Under the pieces are notes generated by a model, which did not search any database, had not been told where the DNA came from, and saw only the letters and a list, made by a program, of their open reading frames with translations. DNA of 64,000 nucleotides from Ridgeia piscesae (taxonomy: Eukaryota; Annelida; Polychaeta; Sabellida; Siboglinidae): positions 37,501 through 101,500 of the forward strand of contig JAODUO010001229.1 of NCBI GenBank assembly GCA_025642075.2, in the 5' to 3' direction. A program made the position numbers and the translations under genes. Of this stretch, positions 1 to 12,500 are shown piece by piece. The first letter of the stretch is position 1, and every line of letters starts with the position of its first letter.

Positions 1-1280
1 GTGCGCTGGTCAATTAATGACCGGTTACCTATGTTAGTGTTGATGTAGTTTTGATAAGTAGAATTGAGAATTGTGCCACTATTATATACCACAATGAGTT
101 ATATAGCAGTTTATACATTACTCGACTATCGCATTAGTTCTAAAAGCAGTTAGAGTAACTGCGTCTTACTTATCGTATCATTAATGACTGTCTGTGTATG
201 GTTAAGCCTCCGAAGAATGTGTTTGATCTGGTTGAGCGCTACGTCATTCCGATCGGAAACTTGAATGGAGACAATTGTGATTAAGATAGTGCAGGAATAT
301 ATTTACTGGTTTAATATTGTAAAGGGAGTGCGCGCTATACTCATGTCGCGTAACTAACAAGACGTATACACAAAACTCACACACGTGCATGTGCGATCCT
401 GACAGGTATATATACATTTAGTAGGGGAGATCGGGGCTAGTTGTAACAAAAACAACATATTTCAGGATTGCGGGTAGGTTTCTTAACCGATCGAAACTTT
501 TGTCACGCCAAAGGTTTCCCACATATCTCCCGAAAATGCCTGGTTTATTACATATTTGTAGCATAATGAGTTATATGAGATGTCCTAAAGTGTTACAAGT
601 TACCCCGGTACTTTTAAAATGGCGTAACTTTATGGCGTGTCGACCCACGTGGATTCACGTGATATTACACATGACATGATCAAATCTATTGGTGAACATG
701 CTGTCGTCTTGCAGAATAATTTGCATTAGCAGTTTTGTCTGCAAGTCCTCTGTTACAACTTACCCGTGCTACAACTAGTCGCGGTCTCCCTTACTTTTTC
801 TGCAAACAGAAGTATCAGATCACTCGCGGTAAAGGATTTATTTGTTTTTATTATCATTAAACTGCCACGTCTGGTTGGTGTAAATAGACTGCGACAAATA
901 TTCTTGACCATTCAGTCTGAATTGATTATAAACATGATATCGTTGACATGAACAGCTCCGGTCTTTGTTGTCGCGCTTCTGTAATTGTCCAGTAATTCAA
1001 GCGGTACGTAGTGTAGATTTAGCGTGAGAAATACGATCCGATTCGCAGTTTCGCTGTGCATACAACTAATGAGGTTGAGTGTGTGAGGGGCAGCCGTGTT
1101 TACACAGTGACCCTCGTCGAGTGGTGTAGAATAGAGGTTGACAGGCACGCCTCTTTCGGGACACCTCTGAGAAGACCGGAACATGGAATGCGACAAGACA
1201 CTGTATTGAATTAAGCCAAATGACTCGCCAATTCGTCAGGTAAGTTGGCGTGTGACTTGCAATCAGCGATTTCAAAAGCG
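1..1280. other. No gene seen
   Basis: This AT-rich stretch has only short open frames without recognisable domains. It holds no repeat array or RNA gene that I can support. Confidence 0.5.
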
Positions 1281-1921
1281 AGAGACATTAGAGATGTTAG
1301 AGGCGTTGGAGACGTTAGAGACGCTAGAGACGTTAAAGACGGCGGGAGACGTTAGAGACGTTGGAGACGTTGGAGACGTTGGAGTCGTTAGAGACGTTAG
1401 AGACGTTAGAGACGTTAGAGACGTTAGAGACATTAGAGACGCTAGAGACGGCGGGAGACGTTAGATACGTTAGATACGTTAGAGACGTTAGAGACGTTAG
1501 AGACGCTAGAGACGCTAGAGACGGCGGGAGACGTTAGAGACGTTGGAGACGTTGGAGTCGTTAGAGACGTTAGATACGTTAGAGACGTTAGAGACGTTAG
1601 AGACATTAGAGACGCTAGAGACGGCGGGAGACGTTAGATACGTTGGAGACGTTAGAGACGTTAGAGACGTTAGAGACCCTAGATACGTTAGAGACGCTAG
1701 AGACGGCGGGAGACGTTAGAGACGTTGGAGACGTTGGAGTCGTTAGAGACGTTAGAGACGTTAGAGACATTAGAGACGTTAGATACATTAGAGACGCTAG
1801 AAACGTTAGAGACGTTACATACGTTGGAGACGTTAGACACGCTAGAGACGTTACAGACGGCGGGAGACGTTAGAGACGTTAGATACGTTGGAGACGTTAG
1901 ATATGTTAGAGACGTTAGAGA
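1281..1921. repeat. 9-bp minisatellite (unit like GTTAGAGAC)
   Basis: The 9-bp unit is repeated about 70 times with point variants (GTTGGAGAC, GTTAGATAC, GCTAGAGAC). A longer variant block, GACGGCGGGAGAC, recurs every 100-200 bp and marks a higher-order duplication. Because 9 is a multiple of 3, open frames of Arg-Asp-Val or Thr-Leu-Glu repeats arise in both strands; these are not genes. Confidence 0.95.
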
Positions 1922-1922
1922 C

Positions 1923-2220
1923 GGGATGGCACACAACGTTGTGGTTTTCTGCTTTTGTGACTATTCCAACAAGAGCAAACTCGCTACAACGTGCTTAGGC
2001 CCTACATACGTCGGGAGGTGGGATGGCACACAACGTTGTGGTTTTCTGTGTGATATTGTTAAGACGTTTAAACTCATGGGATGGCACACAACGTTGTGGT
2101 TTTCTGCTTTTGTGACTATTCCAACAAGAGCAAACTCGCTACAACGTGCTTAGGCCCTACATACGTCGGGAGGTGGGATGGCACACAACGTTGTGGTTTT
2201 CTGTGTGTTTTTGATACTCT
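1923..2220. repeat. 155-bp tandem duplication with internal core
   Basis: A core beginning GGGATGGCACACAACG occurs at 1923, 2020, 2078 and 2175. The spacing alternates, giving an exact 155-bp period (1923 to 2078, 2020 to 2175). Each core contains the 12-bp palindrome CACAACGTTGTG. It directly abuts the 9-bp minisatellite. Confidence 0.9.
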
Positions 2221-2990
2221 TCCAACAAGAGCAAAACCACTCTAACATGCATTTTATTTTATCGTATATCACCGGGTGTTGTATAATTTACTAAACTGCA
2301 TAGGTCTGTGTTCGCATGCCTGCATACATATATGTAAACATTGTGATCTTGTACATGAATTAGGATGCGCTACAAAATGGTAAGTGGCTTACAACGGACT
2401 GTTCGGGTAGGGGGCAGGGTTCCTTCGTTATTTGGACGCCTTTGTCCTATATGTGCTTTGGCGAACCTCGCTTCCGTGATATGGATTTTAAAACCAGATG
2501 CGGTTTAGATCGTTTCGTTGGACAGATAGAAAGTTTACGCCAAGCAACGAACAACCCTGCTGGTTTTGCGAACGTGAATGGTGAACCAAAACGACGGATC
2601 CGTGTGCTCGTCTAATCTCCAGTTGACGTTCTAGAGCTGCGACGCTTTCGGTCGACGTGAATGTGATCACTCCGACTGATCGACTGAACCCTGGCATCCA
2701 CTGTAGAAATGTTTTTACTATTCTGCATTGGCCTAGGTAGGGTGGACATAAGTAAGAAATACTTGGCATAACAATAACACACCTACATTGAACCTCACTC
2801 CGCTAAGGAACAAATACCGTGTTGACATTTAAAACGATCGTTCGTATTTGCGATATATGAATACATGCGCAGGTCAAAACTGGTCGGTGGATATGTCTGA
2901 CTGATTACGTAACTTGTTTTTATTTATTTATTATCTTTGCAAATGCTACATGTTGTGGTTTATTATTTGTCATTAAATATTGATATATTA
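2221..2990. other. No gene seen
   Basis: A minus-strand open frame of 93 codons (2488-2769) is present but has no recognisable domain and no supporting splice or promoter signal. Nothing else was identified. Confidence 0.4.
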
Positions 2991-2996
2991 GACGGC

Positions 2997-3120
2997 GCGC
3001 CATACGCGTGTGTGTATCTGTGTATGAGTGTGCGTATGTGTGTGCGTGCATGTGTATGCATGTTGGTGTGTATGTGCGTGTGTGTGCGCGTGTGTTTGAG
3101 TGTATTATGTGCGCATACAC
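2997..3120. repeat. Degenerate TG-rich repeat
   Basis: Alternating TG with interspersed CG and CA steps. Low-complexity open frames in both strands arise from it. Confidence 0.8.
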
Positions 3121-3180
3121 GCGTAGCATGTACCCTAATTGACCGTGAGAACAATCATACAAAGTGTATATTAAAGTATT

Positions 3181-3182
<2 letters not shown>

Positions 3183-3239
<57 letters not shown>

Positions 3240-3340
3240 AGGGAGAGGGAGAGGGAGAGAGGAGAGGGAGAGGGAGAGGGAGAGGGAGAGGGAGAGGGAG
3301 AGGGAGAGCGAGAGCGAGAGCGAGAGCGAGAGGAGAAGAC

Positions 3341-3386
<46 letters not shown>
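3183..3386. repeat. Compound purine microsatellite
   Basis: In order: (GA)n at about 3183-3230, (GAGGGA)n to about 3307, a short (GAGAGC) run, then (GACA)n at about 3345-3386. One strand is almost entirely purine, so triplex-prone DNA is expected. Confidence 0.95.
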
Positions 3387-3387
<1 letters not shown>

Positions 3388-6300
3388 CTCTGCTGTTAGA
3401 CAAATAGCTGACTGGAATGTCATCGCAGTTAGACAGGGAACACGTTGTTTTATACAGGCAATGTTCTACGCAAGTACACGTGATCAGTGCTTTCCATATG
3501 TCACCAGTCACTAAGCACCAGGTGATGGGGGCTGCAGGTAGAATTATCCCAATATTTTACGAGAAATAATTTTACACTTATGGTGCAATTGGAGGATTTT
3601 AAGAGCATCGCAGACGTTTTCTTTTTTGAGAACTTCCTCAGTAACTAATGAAGAGAGTATTCATGAGCCTCAGCTCCTGGAACACTCACCATTTTCCATT
3701 CCCTTGTCTGTGGGTGTCGTCTTGTCGACTCAGCGCGGCCACATATTGACTCTATTTTGTCAACTGCGTTCTGTATTGAGACAAACAGAAAACCTAGATA
3801 ATATACACAAAGTAACTTTAGTGTAGGAATATTGTACATATAAAAGTTGAGTAAACACGAATAGAACCAATGTTATGTTGATTATTATAGTGTTAGCACG
3901 TTGAATAGTTAAATACGAATTTACACTTATCCAAGACTGGCAGATTACACATATTAAAAGCCTTACAACGATACTAGAACATCGAAAAGTCAAAGGCTGG
4001 GTTGATTTTGTATGTGTTAATTGTGAGGTTATACACCATATGAAAATCCTAATACACGTCCTTGCTCCGTATAGCTGTGCCAACAATATGAAATAAATAC
4101 ATCAATACAACTCCCTTTCAGAACTAAACCTTTCGTAACAAAGTCTAGACATATGATTTTTTTAAATTGCTTTCCACCATCTATTTTCGGGGGTTCCATG
4201 CAGCAATGACGACTCTTGAATAGTCGCAACGATTGGCAATCCTGTCATTAGTTTAGATAGATAGATAGATTAGTTAAACAAGAAGTCAGACTGCGTTGTA
4301 ATTGCATATTTGTTATATAACCTGGAACAATGGGCGAATGGTAATTCGGATACACTAAACGTGACACTGCATATACTACTTCGAACATGTGCCTCAATTT
4401 GAATTGAATCGAAACTTTAAATTTCAACGAGGTGGAAACCTACGTGTAACAAGATATGACTGTACACGGAATGAGCAGCTGTCTGCTACACCAACGGTCG
4501 GTGTGTTACATCATGCATACCACGCACTGCACCCAGCAAATACGGGGAAACTATCGTATTCATAGAACGGCAAACGCGTCACATATACAATTTTAATAAG
4601 TGCTCGTGTGAATAACTCCATCGGTGAGCATCCAACGCATCGCACTAAATGACCACGGACCACACCGCCATCAGAAGCTTTCACAGGGCGCGTGTTTATC
4701 CCGAAGGAACGCGGAAGGCACTCTCGGGAATTACGACAAGTCGCCCAAGGCTTTGTTTTTGCGTATATTTAGGAGAGTGGCAGTTCGGTGGACACGCCAA
4801 GAGTTGAACTGCGTTCGTCATTTGTTTTCGAAATTCATTTGTTTGCTGTAACTAAATTGGTCAGCTGTGTAATAATGTGACAAGGTGACACTTGTTCAAG
4901 TACGACATTGCAGTCACATTCATAATATGGATGCAACTGCTATTGTTTGGTTACTTTAACATTACGCACACAAATATTAAATAATAGCGCCTCTTATATC
5001 CATAATTTATTATATTCTAGTTGATCCACTATACCACAGTGGCGGTTGCAAGATGTAGAAGTCGAGTAATTAATGATGACACCGTGTAATCACACGGAAA
5101 CGCATTTTGACTATTACAACAACTTGACACCTCCGATGTATTAATGTAGTACTTGATCATGAATATTATATACGTTTAGAAAATCCCACATGTCTACTAA
5201 ATCCAATTCCTAACACTCCTGACGGATAAACAGATAAATTTTATTTACTGCGGCATTTTCAGAGAAACAACAGCATCCCAGTCTCAAATAACTACGCATT
5301 TATAAAAAATATTAATCCTAATCGTACATGATAAAACTTTCAACGCCATCCGTAACACACGGCTGACCGAAGTATCCATACAGTTCGTCACGCCTGGCTG
5401 AATCTGTCGCATACTTCTGAACTGCGTTAACGAAGCATATCTCATCACCGCGCTTGGTTAACCAAGCACCGGAGGCTTCCAGCATCGTGAAATAGACACA
5501 TCAATCCGTGTGCTAGGTCTCCAACCATTTAGTTTATCTAAGCATTACTTACGGCTGCATTAATCTAGTGAAACTACACCGACGCATGCTTCTACAGCCG
5601 TACAGAACACAGGCTGTGTTTGACGGCTACGTGACAAGACGCTCCTGTCCGTTTGAAACTGGACGTGTGATTAGTCGGTCACTCTGATTGATCATTTAGC
5701 ACGTCGGCTTGACCGGCTGTGCGTCCAGACGACCAACACTGACCAGTCCAGACGGTTTAATTCATGTAGAATTAAGCTTGTTGATCACAAATGACACGTT
5801 CCTCTTGGTTACCGGATGATACCTCGTTCATCAGTTTCTGTCGCCGTTGTAGCGACTGACACAACGACACACGACACACGTTAACGCAACGTGTTACATG
5901 TTGATAGCAGTAGTGATGGATTTGGCTGTCTACTGTCTAGACGCGTAGGCCAATAATAAATAGAACTTTCTTTTAGAAAGGTACGGGGTTCGTAATAATT
6001 ATGCTTTAGCCGTTATGCATCAATTGTATGGAATAAATACTTTTTTACTCTGACAGAACAAATCAGTGACCCACGTGATCAGGCTTATGATGTAGATAAT
6101 AAACTAGATATGCACACGCGTGTCTCATCTTCCGCTAGTAGGCCTAGATTAATTAACTGACCAGTGGACGTTCATCATGTGACTGGATCGGTCAACAGGA
6201 TATGTATGGGTCTGATCGCGGGATCATTGTAATCGCCAGCGTGGATTATAGCGTTCACTAATCAATGGATTAACGCCACTCTTCCTTCTCATGGGTTCCA

Positions 6301-6960
6301 ATATTCACAAATATAATATTTCACACGCTACAGTACTCGTGTGCGCAGATGTTAAGCCTTGCCGCGCGTGCGAGCAATGGAATTAGTGGTTCGGGTTATT
6401 GTACGAGAACGGAGCATTTGAGACTTGTTCAAGTAATCGGATTATGGTATTTGTGTTATTATTACACTGGTACATACGCCCACGCATTTTATTTGCGCAC
6501 CACAGAATGCAGACTCAACATGGAGTCTAGGCCTACACGAATACTTACGTAACAAAGGAAACCATTTGTGCCAAGATAGCGATGCTGTTTCATTTAGAAC
6601 GTCTGACAATTGAACTCCATCTCGTTGTACGTAAGCGGATTCAAAGTCAAAATTACTGCGATAAAATTTAAAAAAAATTATAATTTAGCTGTATGTGCTC
6701 ACCTACTAGATTATTTTTTGGTTGATTTGAAACCTATGGAACTTACAACGCAGGTTTCCGCTGTGGCAATCACGTCGGGATGCGAAAGAATACATGGATT
6801 GTTCGAGCCGTTGAGCACCGGATTATGAACGAAAATGCCAAAATAGCATTCAAACAATGTGGCGGCAAACACGATTCGCAGGCCCTATTTCTTCCATTCT
6901 ACGTCGCCCCAGCTACATAAATATCTGGCCGTGACTACCACGCAAACATTCGTATAGGAA
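3387..6960. other. No gene seen; AT-rich non-coding DNA
   Basis: Open frames are all under about 110 codons and lack recognisable motifs. A short TAGA run lies at 4256-4271. No RNA gene was recognised. Confidence 0.45.
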
Positions 6961-6961
6961 C

Positions 6962-6963
<2 letters not shown>

Positions 6964-7030
<67 letters not shown>

Positions 7031-7075
7031 AATATATATATATTATAATATATATATAATATAATTTATTATATA

Positions 7076-7112
<37 letters not shown>

Positions 7113-7169
7113 ATATTATATATATATATTATATATATTATATATTATATGTATTATATGTATACTATC

Positions 7170-7206
<37 letters not shown>

Positions 7207-7224
7207 ATATATTATATATATATA

Positions 7225-7318
<94 letters not shown>
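6964..7318. repeat. Long (AT)n tract
   Basis: About 355 bp of nearly pure alternating AT with a few TAA/TTA interruptions. It is strongly self-complementary and likely to be length-variable. Confidence 0.97.
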
Positions 7319-7320
<2 letters not shown>

Positions 7321-7612
7321 CAGTAGTACATTAATACATCTAGATATAAACTGGTGAGTACAAACGGGCGCCGCTAGTGGAGCTAACTCTCCTTTGTCTC
7401 TGGCACCATCTGCTGACACAAGACGCATCTAGGTGCGTGCTAATCAATCTCAACTCTATCTTTCACAACTTCCTCCCCTCTTCACGCCATAGCTGTTGAA
7501 ACCTTCCAATTCACCACGCCCAATCTTGCGGGTACTTCAAGTTACTGTTATCACCTTGGTCGACCCACCGTAACAAACATAATTTTGAAATTTGCCGCTG
7601 AAGGTTTGCTGT

Positions 7613-7637
7613 GTCGAATACGATTGCTGTATTCGAC
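7613..7637. other. Perfect 9-bp inverted repeat
   Basis: Arms GTCGAATAC (7613-7621) and GTATTCGAC (7629-7637) are separated by 7 nt. No gene context suggests a function. Confidence 0.6.
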
Positions 7638-7934
7638 CCATGTTTGCATCGGCGCACACACGGGACGGGGACTTATGCGTAATGACGTTTGTGTGCGCTG
7701 ACATTAGTAATTAAGTCTTTCACGCAAGCTTGAGATCGCCACGCACGTGATGTCACAATTATGTCGTGTCCTGTCGCGGTGTCTTACGGGCAAGGCGGTC
7801 CCAAGCATGCACGGGCAGACATGACATTTCCTGTTACAACTCTACAGAGACGAACCGAACCAGAAGTCACCCGAGAATGTTCACAAAAAATGTAGTCAAA
7901 TTAGCATAAAGAAACATGTAACAAGCACGCACAA

Positions 7935-7993
7935 ACATACACACGAATGTACGTGTGCATACGTGCACACACGCGCGCACGCACGCACACAGG

Positions 7994-8083
<90 letters not shown>

Positions 8084-8190
8084 GAAGTACAAATTACACA
8101 CACACATAATAACAACACGCACAAACACACACACAAGTACGCGTGCATACGTGCACACACGCGCGCACGCACGCACGCACACACCATATC
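7935..8190. repeat. (CA)n microsatellite with degenerate flanks
   Basis: A nearly pure CA core at about 7998-8080 is flanked on both sides by similar CA/CG-rich segments sharing GCATACGTGCACACACGCGC. That suggests an older, duplicated repeat interrupted by a newer expansion. Confidence 0.95.
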
Positions 8191-8375
8191 ATACATTTTA
8201 AAGTATGAAGTAGAAAAGTAGTCAAACACACGCATCATGAACACATAATTTTTTTATTTCATTATATTACGCGTTCGCACTGAAACACATAGACGCTAAT
8301 CAATAGAGAGGCCTACATGAAATAAAACCTAGATGAAGACGATGAGCTGTTGATAGGAAATTGCTAGAATGTAGT

Positions 8376-8806
8376 TTAGCGCTTTGGACACTAACAGCAG
8401 ACACAGAGAGAAGGATACAGGCCATGGAGATGAGATGCCTCAGAAAGCTCCTCGGCATCACCTACAGAGACCACATCTCAAACGAAGAGGTGCGAAACAG
8501 AACTCGCCAAGCCATTGGGCCCCACGAAGACATCTTGACCACTGTAAAAAGACGCAGACTGAAATGGTACGGGCACATAACAAGATCTTCAGGGCTTGCA
8601 AAGACAATCCTGCAGGGCACAGTGCAAGGAGGGCGAAGAAGAGGCAGACAGAAAAAGAGATGGGAGGACAACATCCCGGAATGGACGGGCATGACACTGG
8701 GCGCCGCCATAAGGAAGACTGAGAGGCGAGACGAATGGAGGGAGCTGGTTGCCAGGTTAGGCAAGTTTAGCGCCCGCTTACTCAACAGTTCAATTCCATT
8801 CAATTA
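8376..8806 (+). mobile_element. 5'-truncated LINE: C-terminal end of a non-LTR retrotransposon ORF
   Basis: An open frame reads LWTLTADTERRIQAMEMRC, LRKLLGI, RRRLKWYGHITRSSGLAKT, GGRRRGRQKKRWEDNIPEW and ends at a TAA. This is the familiar region downstream of the reverse-transcriptase domain in LINE proteins of invertebrates. The RT catalytic motif FADD is absent because the copy starts after it. The frame is still intact, which points to a fairly young insertion. The 3' end shows short ATTCAATT-type repeats typical of LINE tails. I cannot place it in a clade with confidence. Confidence 0.85.
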
Positions 8807-9039
8807 AACAGAAAGAAAACATAAACCATGGTTAACCGCGGTCATTTGAAAGTAAACTGGTGCTCTAAAGGGATTAACGATCTGTGTTCAAGAGACCAAG
8901 GCGGGACACTTGTCTTGAGTTTTGGCACAGTCGTATCTCGATTCACTTTCTAAATTATTCCACAGTCATTTCCATTGTTTTTAACCACCTTAACGTAACA
9001 CTTTCCACGTGGCTTTCATTTGCGATTTCCTCGTAATTC

Positions 9040-9340
9040 GGACACGCGATATAGGCAAGTGCGCCGCCGAGCAATAATTTCTGTAAATAAGAACAGCGCG
9101 CGTATTACGGCTATCACATGACGGAGTCACATGACCGCTACTCGCCTGGTGCTCGGCGGCGCGTGTTCGCGCCTTGTCATTGCGGAAGGCTGTCGTCTGC
9201 TGCGCTTGAGTGCCTGCGAGCCTGCGAACGGACAGGTAAACACAAAGACGACAGGCGGCGAATAGCACGCACGTGGGAGATTACGGCTTGTTACGTACAA
9301 ACAAAGACCACAGGTGTATTTTTTTCGACACACGAAGGCA
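9040..9340 (+). promoter_or_regulatory. CpG-rich promoter-like stretch
   Basis: This stretch is clearly richer in G+C and CpG than its surroundings (CGGCGGCGCG, TTCGCGCC). It holds two E-box sites, TCACATGAC at 9114-9122 and the palindrome GTCACATGAC at 9126-9135. I see no TATA box. A consensus donor follows at 9512, so a transcription start nearby is plausible, possibly the first exon of the cadherin gene. This rests on composition and motifs only. Confidence 0.35.
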
Positions 9341-9511
9341 GGAATGGGAAAGTTTCGTCGACAAGCTGAGCTGTCCTCTTCAAGGCTCTTGTAGCTTGTG
9401 TCGTGTGGACGTGTCTAGCGCCAGATTTAGTGCTCTCGTGTAGTGCGCTTCTGTGGATGTTACTAGCCAGTCGCTGAGTAGTGCTCACCGCTGTTACACG
9501 CATAGATACAG
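9340..9511 (+). other. Candidate non-coding first exon (start undefined)
   Basis: The sequence ending ATACAG at 9511 is followed by a perfect donor, gtaagt. It lies just downstream of the CpG-rich stretch and holds no sustained reading frame that resembles a protein. It could be a 5' untranslated exon spliced to 22251 or 43264. The left boundary is approximate and the link to the cadherin is inferred. Confidence 0.3.
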
Positions 9512-12500
9512 GTAAGTGTACTTGTTTGTTAAATCCAATACTTGTCACGTGTACTATAGGCCCTACCTGACATCAATCGGTGGCATTTCGAACGATGTAC
9601 ATTTCAAACAGTCCCCTTTCAGGTGTCAGGGCAAACGTATTTTTTATTTCTTTACAACTGTAAACGTTTTTTTTATTTCTTTACAACTGTACTTTACACG
9701 CTGTGTTACTTGTTACACGTTTACTCTGCCCTGGTTTACTTCCCCGGTTTGTGCGCCAGGTAGAATGGACCTATTTCCAGCTTCCAGTGTTATCTATTCA
9801 TCTTTGACAGTAGTTGAGCACGATCTATCTTGATTCTTGCCTAGACGATTCAGCGAGTTGGGTCCAGCTTGAATGAAAATCTGTATCGGCCAACAACTTA
9901 GAATACGTTTTGGTCAAGAGGTCAGCACCAAACCAACAGAGGACCAATCGTGTATGATGTACACTCGTCCAAGTAAAAATATACCTGGGCCAGCCAAACC
10001 TGTGAATGCATGCTGCCTGATGAGTCATCGGGCGCAGTATTACTATTGATTCACACGGACTGCTCGTGCCAGAGAAAGATAGATCATTATGTTTTAATGA
10101 TACTGCTGTTTCACAGTACTCAGTACTTCCTGTCCTGATCCGTGGGAACTGACCAAGCCAGAGACACTAAGAGTAAGACCAATGGTCACTCAACACTGGT
10201 TTCCGACAATAGACAAGTGGCATGTTATTGTGATTATGGCTGCTGTGGAGGGGGGCAACACTCACAGGTATAAGCCCTGAAGTTACCCTTGCTGTGTTTA
10301 CTCAGAGAATGTGTTGTAAGTAGTGTTGATTTTGTTGTTTAGAGTACAGGAAATCCCATTTACTGCTTCAGTGCATCCAGTCATGAGTTATGTCAGAGGA
10401 AGCTTTAGTAAATGCAGTAATTATAACCTATATGTATTATGAATAGCAGTCATGCTCAAGAAATATAATGAGCCATACTCGTGATAACATGTGGGCAGAT
10501 TGTATGCACAGTAAGGAATGCACAGCTCCACTGGCATGGTCCAAGACGTTCATTTATAAAATGTCCACGAAATTAGTCTTCAGGCTAGGCTCATAATTGC
10601 CTTCAGTAATGACCAGTTACACAGGCACTGCATAAAGGATGTCTGGCAGATGTACACCGCTTGGGACCAGCTACGTAGTTAACTGAACCTGAAACTACTG
10701 TGTCAGACTACCAGTGTACGGGCAATGTTCTCTCTTTAAATCAATCAGTTATTTATTTCCAATGAACAATGCACACATGTTGATATGGCACATGTTTCAT
10801 ATACAGCAACCGTTATACAATTTGTCTTGAAAGAAAACTGAGAAGACAGCATTGTAAATGAAACAGTCAGTTGAGAATTGCTTTGGCAATTGTGCGATTT
10901 AAAATTATAAGGTAAAAGTATGGCAACTGGGAATATGAGATCATAAAGCACAATTAATGCTAATAGAGTGACAGCATTGAAAACATAACACAAAATCATA
11001 TGACACTCATAAATGTAGTTTAAAATAAAAAAGTAAGTGGTGTAGATGATATTGTAAAATATTAGAAAACAATCACTACTTCTAAAATCAGAATAGGTCT
11101 GTAAATCACAAAAACCAATGCAGACAGACACAAACTAACAACCAAAATACAGCCTGTTGGGTATGGGAACCCTTGATGTGGGCTAGAGTCTGGTGCCAGG
11201 TGTTGTAGTCCAGACAGCTGAACCTTTCCTTTGTGGACATACGAGTAAGTATTGATCATGGTCAACTCGATGCGTTGGTGGTTTTGTCTGAGACAACTGC
11301 TGTGTCATTGTGTGGGTTCCATCAGCAGATGTGTTCATAATGAGAGCTGCAGCATCTCTGTGCCACAGCTGTTCCGCATGGCCGATTTCACCTGGATGAC
11401 ATCATCAGTTTGGGTGGGGTTTCCTGCGGTGAAAGAGGTGGCTTGGGGGTGCCATATATGTAGACGTGTTATAACTAATCAAAATGATGTGAGATATTGG
11501 GTTTTGTACTTCTAAAATGCTTCATAAAGTACATGCATATGTGTGCAATTTCACACATTCAACACACATGCACATACAGTATACATTATGAATCGAACGG
11601 GCTAAGAGCGTTGTAGCTCACTGGTGATCAAGTACGCACTACCTGTTTTCAAGAAGGAAACGACTAAGACTGTCACTAATAGAGAAAATAGATCAGACAA
11701 ATTTTTAAACAATTAAACCTAAAAAGAAAAAAATATACGGGCATGCTTTTTATATACAGTGACGCATCGTATAATTGTGTAAACCACACCAGTTAAATGG
11801 ATTTCTTTTGAAATGGAAAACTCTCACATTCTCTGCTGCGACTACCAAGATCTAAGTCTGAGTCACCGTAGACTGACTCACAGTGTGATGATGGCATAAT
11901 GACATTCTGTGTTAAAACGAAATTTGAGTATTCTATTGTGTGTTGTTAGTTGGTGAGAGTGTATATCATGGGAAGTACCTAAGGTTTTACTGGCTATGCA
12001 GGAAAAAAGGTGACATGTCCCATGAGGAATGTGAGTGTTTGGTCACAGGAAGCTCTTTGTACAGACACTGGTTTCTTCCTGTGCTTGGTGTATGTGTGTG
12101 TGTGTGTGCATGTGTGCGTGTGTGCGTGCGTGCGTGGTGGTGGTGTGGTGTGGTGTGTGAGACATTGAACTAAAGAACACATACACAGGCTGAGATGAGC
12201 AAGATGTAGTTATAATAATGAGGACAGTGACTGATTGGCAAAGAGGGCATGGACAACAGAAGAGGGTAGCAGAAGTAGAAGAGGAATTTTAGAAGTAGGA
12301 TGGATAGAGAGTGTGAAGACAGAAGCGTGGAGTGCAGAGTTGAAGGGTTGAGGGTGGGAAAAGATAGTAGGAAACCAGGAAATATGGAGAGGGCGGAATG
12401 AACCCCTCCAGCTGACAATGGGGATGCAAGAGAAGAAGACACTGTCAGGGTGATGACAGGGTGGAGGAAGATGGTAATGTGATCTGTTGGAGTTGATTGG

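Noticed and set aside
2920..3511. Ser/Leu/Pro-rich and Arg/Glu-rich open frames
   Set aside because: They are translations of the TG, GA and GACA microsatellites.
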